NCBI GenBank assembly: GCA_964567755.1
Contig: CAZMNW010000029.1
Location: forward strand, 1 to 64,000
Reading direction: 5' to 3'
DNA: 64,000 nt
From: DASRJW01 sp964567755
Lineage (GTDB): Bacteria > Krumholzibacteriota > Krumholzibacteriia > G020349025
Each line of letters begins with the position of its first letter. Within the stretch, counting starts at the first letter, position 1. This document shows, in pieces, positions 25,546-34,316 of the stretch. A model generated the notes under the pieces. The model was not told where the DNA came from. It did no database searches and was given only the letters and a program-made list of their open reading frames with translations. A program made the position numbers and the translations under genes.

Positions 25546-26900
25546 CACGCCTCCGGGATCACGACCGTGTGCCAGCTCGGCGCTGCACGCCGAAAACGCT
25601 CCCACAATCTCGCCGCATGCTCACGACACTGTGCGGCAAGCTCTCCCTCGTCGATGCGCGTGCTGTGCCCCTCGTCGAGGACGCGCTCACCGCCCACGAA
25701 GACAGCGCGCACCTGGGTCTCGATGTCGCCGAACAACAGATGGGCCCAAGCGTTCTCGCGCCGCATCGGTGTCGGTGGCACATAACGCGTCACCACGACA
25801 TCGGCGGGGGCTCCAGGCAGCAAGCGTCCGAGCAGCGGCAAATACCCGGAGGCGAGGCTCGGATTCGCTTGCAGGGCGCATTCGGCTATCCCATCCCCAT
25901 CGCCGAGACGAGGATGCTGGCGCTGCGCCAGAGTCGCGACGCGCGCCTCGGCGAGAATGCCCGCGCCGTACGCATCGGTCCCCAGCGCAACTTGTACGCC
26001 AGCATGCATCATGGCGCCGAGGTCGGCGCGGCCGACGCCGTTGTTCATGTTCGATCTCGGGTTGTGCGCGATCACAACCCCATGCGATGCGAGGGCACGC
26101 AGTTCCGCGACCCCGAGATGCACCGCGTGCGCTGCGATCGCCCCGGGCGCCAGCAAACCAAAGCGCTCGAGCCGGGACACGACCCCCGTGCCATGAGCGG
26201 CGCCTTCGACGTGGTCCACTTCGGCCTCGGCCACGTGGACGTGCACCGCCAGCCCATGCTGCTGCACCAGCTCGGCAGCTTGCTCCAAGGTCGCGTCCGA
26301 AAGGGTGAACGAAGCATGCAGGCCGAGCATGGACCCGAGCCGCGAGGGCAGATGCACGCCAGCGCTGGCATGGCGCAGGTTCTCCCGCAGAGCCGCCTGC
26401 GCCGCGTCGGGCCCGGCGCGATCGGAGACTTCGTAGCACACGACGCCGCGCGCACCCACCGTTTCCAGACCCGAAGCGACGCGTTCGAGCGCACCATCGA
26501 TGCAGCCGAAGCTCGCGTGGTGATCGAACAACGTGGTGACGCCGAGCCGCAAACTCAGGAGCCCCGTGAGCATCGCTGAGATCTCGACGTCATCGGGCTC
26601 GAGACACGCATCGAATCGCCACCACAGATCGCGCAACAAGGCGGCAAAGCTCTCGGCGCCGGCCGGTGCGTCGAGGCCGCGCACGAGAGCGCTGTAGCAG
26701 TGCGTGTGCGCGTTGATCATTCCCGGCAGCACCAGAGCGCCTCCGGCGTCCAGCCGTTCGGCATGCAGTAGAGTGGCGTCGGGGTCGTCGAGGATGGCGG
26801 CGACGATGCCGTCTTCGAGCAGGAGGCTCGCCGATTCGAAAAACTCCGCCCCCGGGTGCAGAGTGAGAAGCCTCGCGTTGGCGATCACGGTGCGTGACAC
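25545..26900 (-). CDS. ssnA: SsnA-type aminohydrolase (amidohydrolase superfamily)
   Basis: 451 aa amidohydrolase. Metal-binding motifs are HTHCYSALVRG (~65-75), HVHVAEAEVD, the later HAVHL and LGTDAYG. The blocks LWWRFD, LFDHHAS and HNPRSNMNN match E. coli SsnA, a putative aminohydrolase in the selenium/purine gene cluster, related to guanine deaminase and chlorohydrolases. It is the first gene of the operon that ends with carbamate kinase. The start is a GTG at 26898-26900 with GAGG 7 nt upstream. Substrate is unproven; a purine or a ring-opened purine is likely from context. Confidence 0.88.
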   Translation of the reverse strand: MSRTVIANARLLTLHPGAEFFESASLLLEDGIVAAILDDPDATLLHAERLDAGGALVLPGMINAHTHCYSALVRGLDAPAGAESFAALLRDLWWRFDACLEPDDVEISAMLTGLLSLRLGVTTLFDHHASFGCIDGALERVASGLETVGARGVVCYEVSDRAGPDAAQAALRENLRHASAGVHLPSRLGSMLGLHASFTLSDATLEQAAELVQQHGLAVHVHVAEAEVDHVEGAAHGTGVVSRLERFGLLAPGAIAAHAVHLGVAELRALASHGVVIAHNPRSNMNNGVGRADLGAMMHAGVQVALGTDAYGAGILAEARVATLAQRQHPRLGDGDGIAECALQANPSLASGYLPLLGRLLPGAPADVVVTRYVPPTPMRRENAWAHLLFGDIETQVRAVFVGGERVLDEGHSTRIDEGELAAQCREHAARLWERFRRAAPSWHTVVIPEA

Positions 26901-27015
26901 GGGGCACCTCGGGTGCTTGCCTCCGGAAGCTAGCGGAATCGCATGATGGCGTCAAACAAGGGGTTGGCCGCGATGCGAAAATACGAACGAGCGGCGCCCC
27001 GCGTCGGGCCACCCG

Positions 27016-28722
27016 TCAGGGCATCCGGATTCGCAGTGCCAGCTCGGCCTCGAGCGGTGTGGCAGGCAGCGCGCCGAAGCCGCGCGCAAGACGCAATCCC
27101 GCCTCGAGTCGGTGCGTCTCGACGTGCAACCCCACTGCGGCGCGCAGGCCATCCCCGACCAGGCGCCGGGAGCCTGCGCCGCCTCGCAAGCTCGGTTCGG
27201 CGATGACGGGTGCCGCGTTGCCAGAGGGCACCGCGAGCGCGGTGAGCGCCGCCTGCAACTCGAAGCTCCGACGCCGATGTTGCAGGTGCAGCTGCCAGAC
27301 GCTTCCAGCGGCCAGACCACCTGCCTCGACACTTTCCTCGCTGCGATAGTCGACCGCGAGGCTCGTGCAGGGGTCGAGCCGGCGTGACAAACGCATGACC
27401 ATCCCGCGCCGGCGCGTGCGGGCGGGTGGGCGGAAAGTTTCGAGTTCGAGCGCAGAGTCGTGCGCGCGCCGCTGGCGGAGCCGCAGCTCGAACGCGTGCC
27501 GCACCCATTGCCAACGTGCCCCCAACCGAGCCTCGACGAAATCGTGGTTCGTGGCGATGGAATCGTGCCGCGAAGAGCGCGCTACGGCGATCTCCCAGCG
27601 ACTGTGTCCGATTCGGATCGTGCCGTGCGCGAGCGCGTGACGTGCGCTCTCGTCGCGCTCGCTCGCACCAACACCCGCGAAAGGCGAGCCAGCAAACGCT
27701 GGCGTCCGCTGGAGACGGACTGCGAATCGCCCCCCTGGCCACCGCCATTCACCGGCAGCGACGTACGCACTCGTGCGCTCGATCGGCGCCACCTCCAACT
27801 CGATGCGCGCGTTGCGTCCAACCACATTCCAGCCGAAACTCGTCCAGTTCCCCTGTCCGACCTGCAACCAGCCCGCGGTGAACGCATGCGCACCCCCGAG
27901 GGGAACTGTGCCGAAACCCGCTTCGACCTTGCCGCTCGTGCTGGTGCCGCTCGCCAGCCCCAAGCGCCATCCGCGGGCATTGAATTCGACGGCGGTGCCA
28001 CGCAACCCGTGCGATGCCGATGGCGTAAGTGCCGCGACCACACCCCGCGCCCGGCGCAATGGCGCACTGGTCGCGTTCAAGGCGGTGGCCGCGCTCCAGC
28101 ACAGGAGGCCTTGCGCGTGGCCGAGACGCAGGTCGCCAACGACGCCACGCATCGACCCGAGTTGCAGACTGACAGACCCGCTCGCCATCGCCTCCGGCAT
28201 GGACAAGAAGCGAAATCCCAGGCTCGCGCGCGCCGATTCCCCGCGCACCTCGCACTCGCGCCGCCGCGCCGAGGCTAGAATCCCCGTCTGCACCCACCAA
28301 GGGTTGCGCGGTCGCGCGAAGCGGACAAAGGCCCGCATGCTCTGGGCGAGATCCATGTCCCAACCCGGCAGCACCGCGAGGTCCCGCCACGCCTTGAGCG
28401 GCCGCGCCGTGCGGATGGCATCCACGTGCGCGGCCGACAACCACGGCACGGCCAGCAAACGCGCGAGCACCCCGTGATTGATCTCCACCGGATCGAGGAG
28501 CAGTTGATCGAGTGCCGCCAAGGTGCCCGGATCGAGCTCCTCGTCCAAGCCTTCGTCGTGCAGCCGTAGCTGTGCCACGAGCGCAGTCTCGACGAGGCTG
28601 TCGGCTGTCGCCGCGTCCTCGGCGGCCTCGCCCGGGGCGCGCGCCAAAACGTTCGTCACCCAGAGCATCGACGGCGCGAGGAGAATGCACCATCGCCTCA
28701 GCGCCGGAGTTCGAGCATCCAT
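27016..28722 (-). CDS. Helix-hairpin-helix domain envelope protein, probable beta-barrel
   Basis: 568 aa. An N-terminal hydrophobic stretch (LLAPSMLWVTNVLA) looks like a signal sequence. Residues ~85-135 (DPVEINHGVLARLLAVPWL then VLPGWDMD) form a ComEA-like tandem helix-hairpin-helix. The remaining ~400 residues show alternating beta-strand patterning (SVSLQLGSM, RIELEVAPI, RFAVRLQRT) ending LEAELALRIRMP, with the arginine/glycine-rich look of an outer-membrane barrel. Such HHH-plus-barrel proteins occur in FCB bacteria and are uncharacterised. The ATG at 28720-28722 follows GGTGGAG and overlaps the preceding gene by 25 nt. Confidence 0.72.
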   Translation of the reverse strand: MDARTPALRRWCILLAPSMLWVTNVLARAPGEAAEDAATADSLVETALVAQLRLHDEGLDEELDPGTLAALDQLLLDPVEINHGVLARLLAVPWLSAAHVDAIRTARPLKAWRDLAVLPGWDMDLAQSMRAFVRFARPRNPWWVQTGILASARRRECEVRGESARASLGFRFLSMPEAMASGSVSLQLGSMRGVVGDLRLGHAQGLLCWSAATALNATSAPLRRARGVVAALTPSASHGLRGTAVEFNARGWRLGLASGTSTSGKVEAGFGTVPLGGAHAFTAGWLQVGQGNWTSFGWNVVGRNARIELEVAPIERTSAYVAAGEWRWPGGRFAVRLQRTPAFAGSPFAGVGASERDESARHALAHGTIRIGHSRWEIAVARSSRHDSIATNHDFVEARLGARWQWVRHAFELRLRQRRAHDSALELETFRPPARTRRRGMVMRLSRRLDPCTSLAVDYRSEESVEAGGLAAGSVWQLHLQHRRRSFELQAALTALAVPSGNAAPVIAEPSLRGGAGSRRLVGDGLRAAVGLHVETHRLEAGLRLARGFGALPATPLEAELALRIRMP

Positions 28723-29534
28723 GCGTGACTCCACCCGAGTTCGGGATGCGCCGCGGTAGCGTAGGTGACCTTCCAGGACTTGAGCCCCACGACGAGTCCG
28801 GCACTCGTTCCACCGGTCGCCAGGTCATGACCGCACAGGAATCCCAACGCGCCGCCAACACCCCAGGCGAGACCGGCGCGCACCCGAGTGGGCAAAGCCG
28901 GCTCGCGCTCGAGTTGCAATGTGGCTTCCAAGCGCTCCTCGAGATTGCAGCCGACGGTGAGCCCGACGCGTGGCAGTGTGTCGTGCCGGAGCGCGCCGGC
29001 ACTCGAGCACGCGAAACGCACGCGCGTATGTGCACGCACCCCGATCCCCAGCTGCACATGCATCTCCTGCCAGGCCGCGTGGCGCGCGAAGTGTGCACTG
29101 CGCAGCATCAAAGCCGCGCCGGCGCGCCAAACCGTGCTTCCTGCTTGCAGCGCCAAGGTGCCATCGGTCTCCGCATGGATGTCGCTCTGTGTGTGTTCGA
29201 CCGCGAGGCCGAAGCCAAAGCGCCGGCCGACGCTCTGCATCGCCGCCACGTGCGTCACCAGGCCACTGCCGGCGAATCGCCATGCGCTCCCGCACTGCAC
29301 GGCGCGCTGCGGCGGCAGCACGGTACCCGGTGAATGTTCGAGACGATCGAGCCCATGGATGCCTCCTTGGCCCAGGCTCGGCGCATCCACGCCGTCTGCA
29401 TCCACCGCGTACGATGAATTGAACGTGGCCACGAGCAGCCACGCAGCCACCGATCTGCCACTTGCGACCGCGCGTCGCCGGTTGGACGGACGTGGCAGCG
29501 TCCTCTGCCGCGCGGGCTCGGAGTCTCGTTTCAA
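28698..29534 (-). CDS. PorV/PorQ-like outer-membrane protein, hypothetical
   Basis: 278 aa. A basic N terminus and hydrophobic segment SVAAWLLVATFNSSYA look like a signal peptide. The mature start DAPSLGQGGIHGLD and following glycine-rich alternating strands resemble the conserved PorV/PorQ-like membrane proteins of the FCB group. I chose a TTG start at 29532-29534 that overlaps the stop of the lamin-tail gene (TTGA); no good ATG exists upstream of the signal. The start is uncertain. It lies between the lamin-tail and HHH genes and shares their operon. Confidence 0.62.
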   Translation of the reverse strand: MKRDSEPARQRTLPRPSNRRRAVASGRSVAAWLLVATFNSSYAVDADGVDAPSLGQGGIHGLDRLEHSPGTVLPPQRAVQCGSAWRFAGSGLVTHVAAMQSVGRRFGFGLAVEHTQSDIHAETDGTLALQAGSTVWRAGAALMLRSAHFARHAAWQEMHVQLGIGVRAHTRVRFACSSAGALRHDTLPRVGLTVGCNLEERLEATLQLEREPALPTRVRAGLAWGVGGALGFLCGHDLATGGTSAGLVVGLKSWKVTYATAAHPELGWSHAWMLELRR

Positions 29535-31195
29535 TGCCGGACCAACCCGACCGTACGCAGCTGTGTCGGCGACCCCCGCGCGCCGAGCAACTCGAGGCGC
29601 AACACGTACGCACCGGTCACGAGTGGCGCGCCGGCATCGTCGCCGCCGTCCCAGCTCAAGCGCCGTGGGCCCGGCCCGAGGCGATCGCCAGCGAGCAAGC
29701 GCCGCCGCCGCCCCGTGGTGTCGTAGATCCCGATCTCGAAGCCGCTGTGGCTCACGGGCACTTCGAACGCCACGAGCAGCAGGTCTTCGAGTCCATCGCC
29801 ATTCGGAGAGAAAGGATTGGGAGCCAAGGTCAGCTCGACGCTCCACGCTGGAGGTGCCGAAGCGCTGTTGGCGCGCCCCGGCGTGGATCCCGCGCGATCC
29901 TTGCACGCCGACCACAGCAGACCACGCGCGTCGGGATCGTCGGTCAAGCGCTCGATGCTGCGCCCGCGCTCCGCTCCCCAGGCGGCGCTGTAGACCACAG
30001 CGTCTTGCACGATGCCGGCACGATCACGCAGCACGATTCGATCGGCGATGCCGCTGTCGTCGTCGCTGTTGTTGAGCGCCGGCCACGGCGACACCGCGAC
30101 ACGCAAGGTGCCGGGGGCAAGCGCGGCAATGGCAACGAGGGTGTCGGCACTCAGGATCGCGTACGCGCCGGGCGCGAGAGCATGCGCCGCCCGCAGGCGC
30201 GAGCTTCGCCCGGTGGCATCCGCCAACGTCCAGCCGTCGAGGTCCTGCGCACGAGAGTCACGATTGTGGATCTCGATCCACTCGCTTTCGGCCGTGACCG
30301 GCGCGAAGAGAATCTCGCGCATCAAGATGGCTCCGGCGCCGCTGCGCAGCCAAGCCAACTGCGTGTTGTTGCTGCTGTCGCCCGCGGCAACATGCAGCGT
30401 CGCTTGCAAGCGCCACAGACCGAGCTCTGCATGCCAAATCAGGGAACGCGTCGCACTGTCGCCGGCCGCGAGCGCTGGAAACAGAGGCGCCGCGAGCACG
30501 CGTGGGGGGCCGAGCACGGGCACTTCACGCGCCGGCTCCCCAAGCACCGGCCACACCAGTGCCTCGACGCGGCATGCTCCAGCCTCGATCGCCTCCGTGC
30601 CCACGTTGCGCACGCGCAGCGGAATCTCGTGGCTTCGAAACGGCCACAGCCGCGTCGGATCCGGCACGACGAGATCGAGAACGCCAGCACGTGGCGGCGC
30701 ATTGAGTCGCCCCGGCGAGGGAACACTGGCGCGCCAATCGCCGGCGTTCGAATCGGTGTCACGGCCATCGGGAACGCGTGCGAGACTCGCGCCCGACACG
30801 TCGGGCGCTGGCGCACCTTCGAAGTACTCGGCGAACTCGAGGTCGCCGTAGCCCACGAGATCGAGGACCTGACCTCGATCCCAGAGCCGCACTGCATCGG
30901 GGCCATTCTGCAGGCTGCCGTCCAAGGGTTGCCTCGGGACGGCGATGCTGTCGCCGCCTACGACCAGCAGAGCCCCGGGCGCCAAGCTGTCGCCGCTCGC
31001 ACTCCAGGCCACCCGCCAGCTGCCGGGACGACCGCCGTCGCCCACCTGCAGCTCGAGACCCGCGAGCGCGACCGAGGTCGCCGACACGTTGAGGATCTCG
31101 ACGAACTCGTGCCCCGAATCGGCACCTTCCGGGTCATAGAGCACTTCGTTGACGACGAGCGTCAAAAGCGCGGCGAGTGACGCGACACGCATCAT
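29531..31195 (-). CDS. Surface protein with two lamin-tail domains and a FlgD-like Ig domain
   Basis: 554 aa. After a short signal-like N terminus (RVASLAALLTLV) comes a lamin-tail domain (NEVLYDPEGADSGHEFVEI), a central CARDB-like region (IPLRVRNVGTEAIEAG), a second lamin-tail domain (REILFAPVTAESEWIEIHN) and a C-terminal FlgD-type Ig fold (LTLAPNPFSPNGDG, then YDTTGRRRRLL and GAYVLRLELLG). This architecture is typical of secreted surface proteins of the FCB group. Binding or export-anchoring roles are inferred, not known. No clear ribosome site precedes the tandem ATGs at 31190-31195. Confidence 0.85.
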   Translation of the reverse strand: MMRVASLAALLTLVVNEVLYDPEGADSGHEFVEILNVSATSVALAGLELQVGDGGRPGSWRVAWSASGDSLAPGALLVVGGDSIAVPRQPLDGSLQNGPDAVRLWDRGQVLDLVGYGDLEFAEYFEGAPAPDVSGASLARVPDGRDTDSNAGDWRASVPSPGRLNAPPRAGVLDLVVPDPTRLWPFRSHEIPLRVRNVGTEAIEAGACRVEALVWPVLGEPAREVPVLGPPRVLAAPLFPALAAGDSATRSLIWHAELGLWRLQATLHVAAGDSSNNTQLAWLRSGAGAILMREILFAPVTAESEWIEIHNRDSRAQDLDGWTLADATGRSSRLRAAHALAPGAYAILSADTLVAIAALAPGTLRVAVSPWPALNNSDDDSGIADRIVLRDRAGIVQDAVVYSAAWGAERGRSIERLTDDPDARGLLWSACKDRAGSTPGRANSASAPPAWSVELTLAPNPFSPNGDGLEDLLLVAFEVPVSHSGFEIGIYDTTGRRRRLLAGDRLGPGPRRLSWDGGDDAGAPLVTGAYVLRLELLGARGSPTQLRTVGLVRH

Positions 31196-31233
31196 GGTTC
31201 AGGAGGAGTCGAGGCGGAGAAATCGAATGGTGC

Positions 31234-33441
31234 TCAGAGCATGCCGCGGCGCTTGCGCAGCAGCCACTCGGTCCCCAGCACGGCGACGAAGGCGAAGAAC
31301 ATCCACGGAGAGTTCCACACCTCGATCTCGCTGTGCAGCAGAACCGCTTGGGGCTCGCGCGGCAGCTCTCGTGCCAAGTCGGAGGCATTCTCGAGCGCGG
31401 CGTAGCGCCCGCCGGTCAGCTGGCTCAGGTCGCGCAGAAAACTCACATCTTGGCTCGTGTTCGCGAACTCCACCGAATAGGTCTCGACGGTGAACTCGGT
31501 CGTGTCGCGTCCCGCTTCGGCACCCTGCACCGTGGCGACGATGTCCGCCGCATACTCCCCGGGCGGAAGACCGCCGCGCTCGCCCTCGTACTCGCCGGGT
31601 TTCGCCGCGCGCCGTTCGAGGAGCACCGTGGCCGCGGTTTCACGCCTTGCGTCCCGCCGCCGGATCTCGAGACGAACCTCGGCGTCGCCTACGGGTTGCA
31701 ACTGTGCATCGAGCACCTGGGAAACGAAGTCCACGGCCTCGCCCCCTTCGTACACGGGTTTGGAGGTCGTGACCTGCACCCGCTTGAGGTCCTGCGGCTG
31801 TACGAGCCAGCGCAGCAGATGCGACACAAACTCGCTGGCGGCACGGCGATGCGCTTCGCGGTCGTTCATTCCCCAGCGCCAGATCGGGAACGACGTCACG
31901 GCCGCCGTGTGACCGCTGCCGAAACGCCCGACCACGAGCACCGGCATGGCGCCCGGATCGTCCGCCACGAGCAAGGACGTCGCCCCGGGCTTCGCTTGCA
32001 GTTCCACGTGGCGCCCGAGCAGCGGCGGCAAGGTCTTGAGCACCATGTCAGCATCTGCGATCTCTGCGAGCGGAGAGGTGACCGGATGGAGGCGACCCTG
32101 GGGCGTGAGTCGCGTATTCTGCACCGCGAAGCGGACGGGCTGCCGGCCTTTGCGCTGCACGGGCAACACGTCCGCCAAGGCCTCGAAGCTACCGGGAACG
32201 GTGAAGATGCTCTCGCGTCCGGCGAGTGCGAGAACGCCTTTGCCTTGCTCGAGCATTTGCACCAGCCCGGCGAAGAACGCGCGCGGCACCGAGCCCACCG
32301 CGCCCAAGACGAACAGGTCGTAGTCCTGCAGCGCCCGCGAATCGAGCGGCAGTGCGAACGCGGCGCCGGTGTCGCTCTGAATCCAGTCGCGTTTTTCGTT
32401 GGTGTGGAGGAGGGTGAGATTCACGCTCGGATCGTCGCGCCATGTCCGGGCCAGGAAGGCTACGTCCAAGTCGGGCTGCGCCGCGACGAAGAGCACGCGC
32501 AGCTTGTTCTTCAGCACCTCGATGCGGATTTCGCGGATGTTGTTGCTCTCACTCTGCTCGCCGTCCTGAGTCTCGAGCACCAACCTCAGCCGCTTGCGCC
32601 CAGGCGTGGTGAGTTGCAGCGGAATTTCGACCTGCGTGCGTCCGTGCTCTTGTTCGAAGTGCAGATCGCGCCGGAAGAGCTCCTCTGCACCGTCGGAGAG
32701 CCGCAACGGCACCGACTTGCCGCGAAAGCCGGAGTTCTCGATGCGCACTTGCAAGATTGCTTCGCTCTCCATGGTCGCGATCGGCGCGTAATCGCAGCGG
32801 TCGATGGCAAGATCGGCGGCCCGCAGCGTGTCGCCGACGCCCAGCGCGAACACCGGCCGGCCGAGTCCTGCGATGCTTGCGGCATCGGGCCCGCCGAAAG
32901 TCGTCCGGCCGTCCGAGATCAGGACGAGAGCCTGGAGGTTCTCTCCCGCCAGGCGGTCCGCGACCGTGCGCAACGCCCCCAACACGTTGGTCACGCCACC
33001 GGAGGCGACGCGTTCGCTGGCCAAGTAGGAATCCGGCGCCAACCCAGGCTCGGCCTGTGCCGCGAAGGGCACGACCTCGACCGCGACCTCGTCGTCGCCC
33101 AAGATCGCATGCAGATCGCGCACCGCATCACGCGCGTGCTCGAGCCGTGTTCGCGCCGGCGTCTCGAGAGCGGCATCGACCGTCGACATGCTCGCCGATT
33201 CGTCGACGAGCAGCGCGATGCGCGGCGGCCGCGCTTCGCGGCGCAGTCGATCCAGAACGGGACTCGCGATGACGAGGAGGAGGATGAAAAACGCCAGCGT
33301 GCGCAGCGCGACGAAAACGCCGCGCGTGGTGGCCGCAAGCGGCGGGGTCGTGCGTCGCGTGCCGAACCAGGCGAGGCCGATTGCGAGCGGCAGGAGGAAG
33401 AGTGGCCACCAACTCTCCACTCCCCAGTGCATCGTAGGCAC
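31234..33441 (-). CDS. Membrane-anchored von Willebrand factor A domain protein
   Basis: 735 aa. Two N-terminal transmembrane segments (PLFLLPLAIGLAWF and VALRTLAFFILLLVI) precede a VWA domain with a MIDAS motif LLVDESASMS (~78-86), then a region with DLFVLGAVGSVP resembling a glutamine-amidotransferase-like fold, beta-rich domains and a C-terminal membrane helix (MFFAFVAVLGTEWLL). This arrangement matches large BatA-like or YfbK-like VWA proteins of unknown function in FCB and planctomycete genomes. I favour the GTG at 33439-33441 because GGGAGC precedes it by 7 nt; the ATG at 33432 is the alternative. Confidence 0.82.
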   Translation of the reverse strand: MPTMHWGVESWWPLFLLPLAIGLAWFGTRRTTPPLAATTRGVFVALRTLAFFILLLVIASPVLDRLRREARPPRIALLVDESASMSTVDAALETPARTRLEHARDAVRDLHAILGDDEVAVEVVPFAAQAEPGLAPDSYLASERVASGGVTNVLGALRTVADRLAGENLQALVLISDGRTTFGGPDAASIAGLGRPVFALGVGDTLRAADLAIDRCDYAPIATMESEAILQVRIENSGFRGKSVPLRLSDGAEELFRRDLHFEQEHGRTQVEIPLQLTTPGRKRLRLVLETQDGEQSESNNIREIRIEVLKNKLRVLFVAAQPDLDVAFLARTWRDDPSVNLTLLHTNEKRDWIQSDTGAAFALPLDSRALQDYDLFVLGAVGSVPRAFFAGLVQMLEQGKGVLALAGRESIFTVPGSFEALADVLPVQRKGRQPVRFAVQNTRLTPQGRLHPVTSPLAEIADADMVLKTLPPLLGRHVELQAKPGATSLLVADDPGAMPVLVVGRFGSGHTAAVTSFPIWRWGMNDREAHRRAASEFVSHLLRWLVQPQDLKRVQVTTSKPVYEGGEAVDFVSQVLDAQLQPVGDAEVRLEIRRRDARRETAATVLLERRAAKPGEYEGERGGLPPGEYAADIVATVQGAEAGRDTTEFTVETYSVEFANTSQDVSFLRDLSQLTGGRYAALENASDLARELPREPQAVLLHSEIEVWNSPWMFFAFVAVLGTEWLLRKRRGML

Positions 33442-33684
33442 CGTTTGCGCTCCCTTGGCATGCACGCGCCGCCGGGCGCGTCCGTGTCGGTGCCAGTAGA
33501 CTCGATGCACCTACCCGGAGCAAGCGCCCTGAGTTCCAGGGAACGCCGCGGCGCTCGATGCCAGGTGGGTGAAAGGGGTCGGAATGCCATCCGCTGCGTC
33601 GCCCTTGGCGGGCGACGACAGGCGCTCGCGACTGAATGCGGGGGAATCGCGCAGCACGGGGTCCTGCGACCGGCGCCGCGCAGC

Positions 33685-34104
33685 TCAGTGACCGCGTTTG
33701 CTGCCCGCGGGCACTTCCTCGCGCTTGGGTGTCTTCGCCTTCGCCGCCTGACCTTCGAAGGAACCGATGGCTTCGTCGACGTTCTCGTGCGCTTCGATGA
33801 TGTGACCGAAGCCCAGCAGGTCGAAGACGTCGCGCACGTCGGGTCGCATGCCGGCGATCTTGAGGCCGCCACCATTCTCGCGGATGTCCTTGATCTTGCT
33901 GATGAACACACCCCAACCGGCGGAGCTGATATAGCCGACTTTGGTCAGATCGACGACGACGCAATAGACTCCCTGGCGCAGGATCGAGTCGATGGCCTCG
34001 TCCATGTTGAGGGAGGTCGCGCTATCGACGTATCCGTCCAGGGAGAGAACGGCGATGTTTCGGTTCGCGCCGACCTTCTCCACCTTGTACTCGAGCGAAC
34101 GCAT
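33685..34104 (-). CDS. STAS domain anti-sigma factor antagonist
   Basis: 139 aa. A single STAS domain as in SpoIIAA/RsbV, with the phosphorylatable serine in GYISSAGWGVF (Ser60 or Ser61) followed by LKIAGMRPDVRDVFDLLGF. The C-terminal 25 residues are charged and variable. It should bind an anti-sigma kinase when unphosphorylated; no RsbW-like kinase or PP2C phosphatase gene is next to it, though an FHA-GAF regulator starts at 63299. A strong GAGGAGG site precedes the ATG by about 5 nt. It is flanked by 243 and 212 bp gaps and may be monocistronic. Confidence 0.93.
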   Translation of the reverse strand: MRSLEYKVEKVGANRNIAVLSLDGYVDSATSLNMDEAIDSILRQGVYCVVVDLTKVGYISSAGWGVFISKIKDIRENGGGLKIAGMRPDVRDVFDLLGFGHIIEAHENVDEAIGSFEGQAAKAKTPKREEVPAGSKRGH

Positions 34105-34316
34105 GGCCACCTCCTCGGAATCGTAGCAACCCCGGCGGAGCAAGGTTCGGTCCAGGGGCTTGCGTCTGGATGCTTGGGCCGCTCGCGCCACTCCGAGGCA
34201 ACATTCTCCACGCGCGTGGTGCCGGCGAGTGCGCCCGGACCCCATGCAGGCAAAGCAGAAATCGTGCGCCCGATTCGCGCGCACGCTGCGGAGCCAACGG
34301 CCGAGAACGCGCAAGG

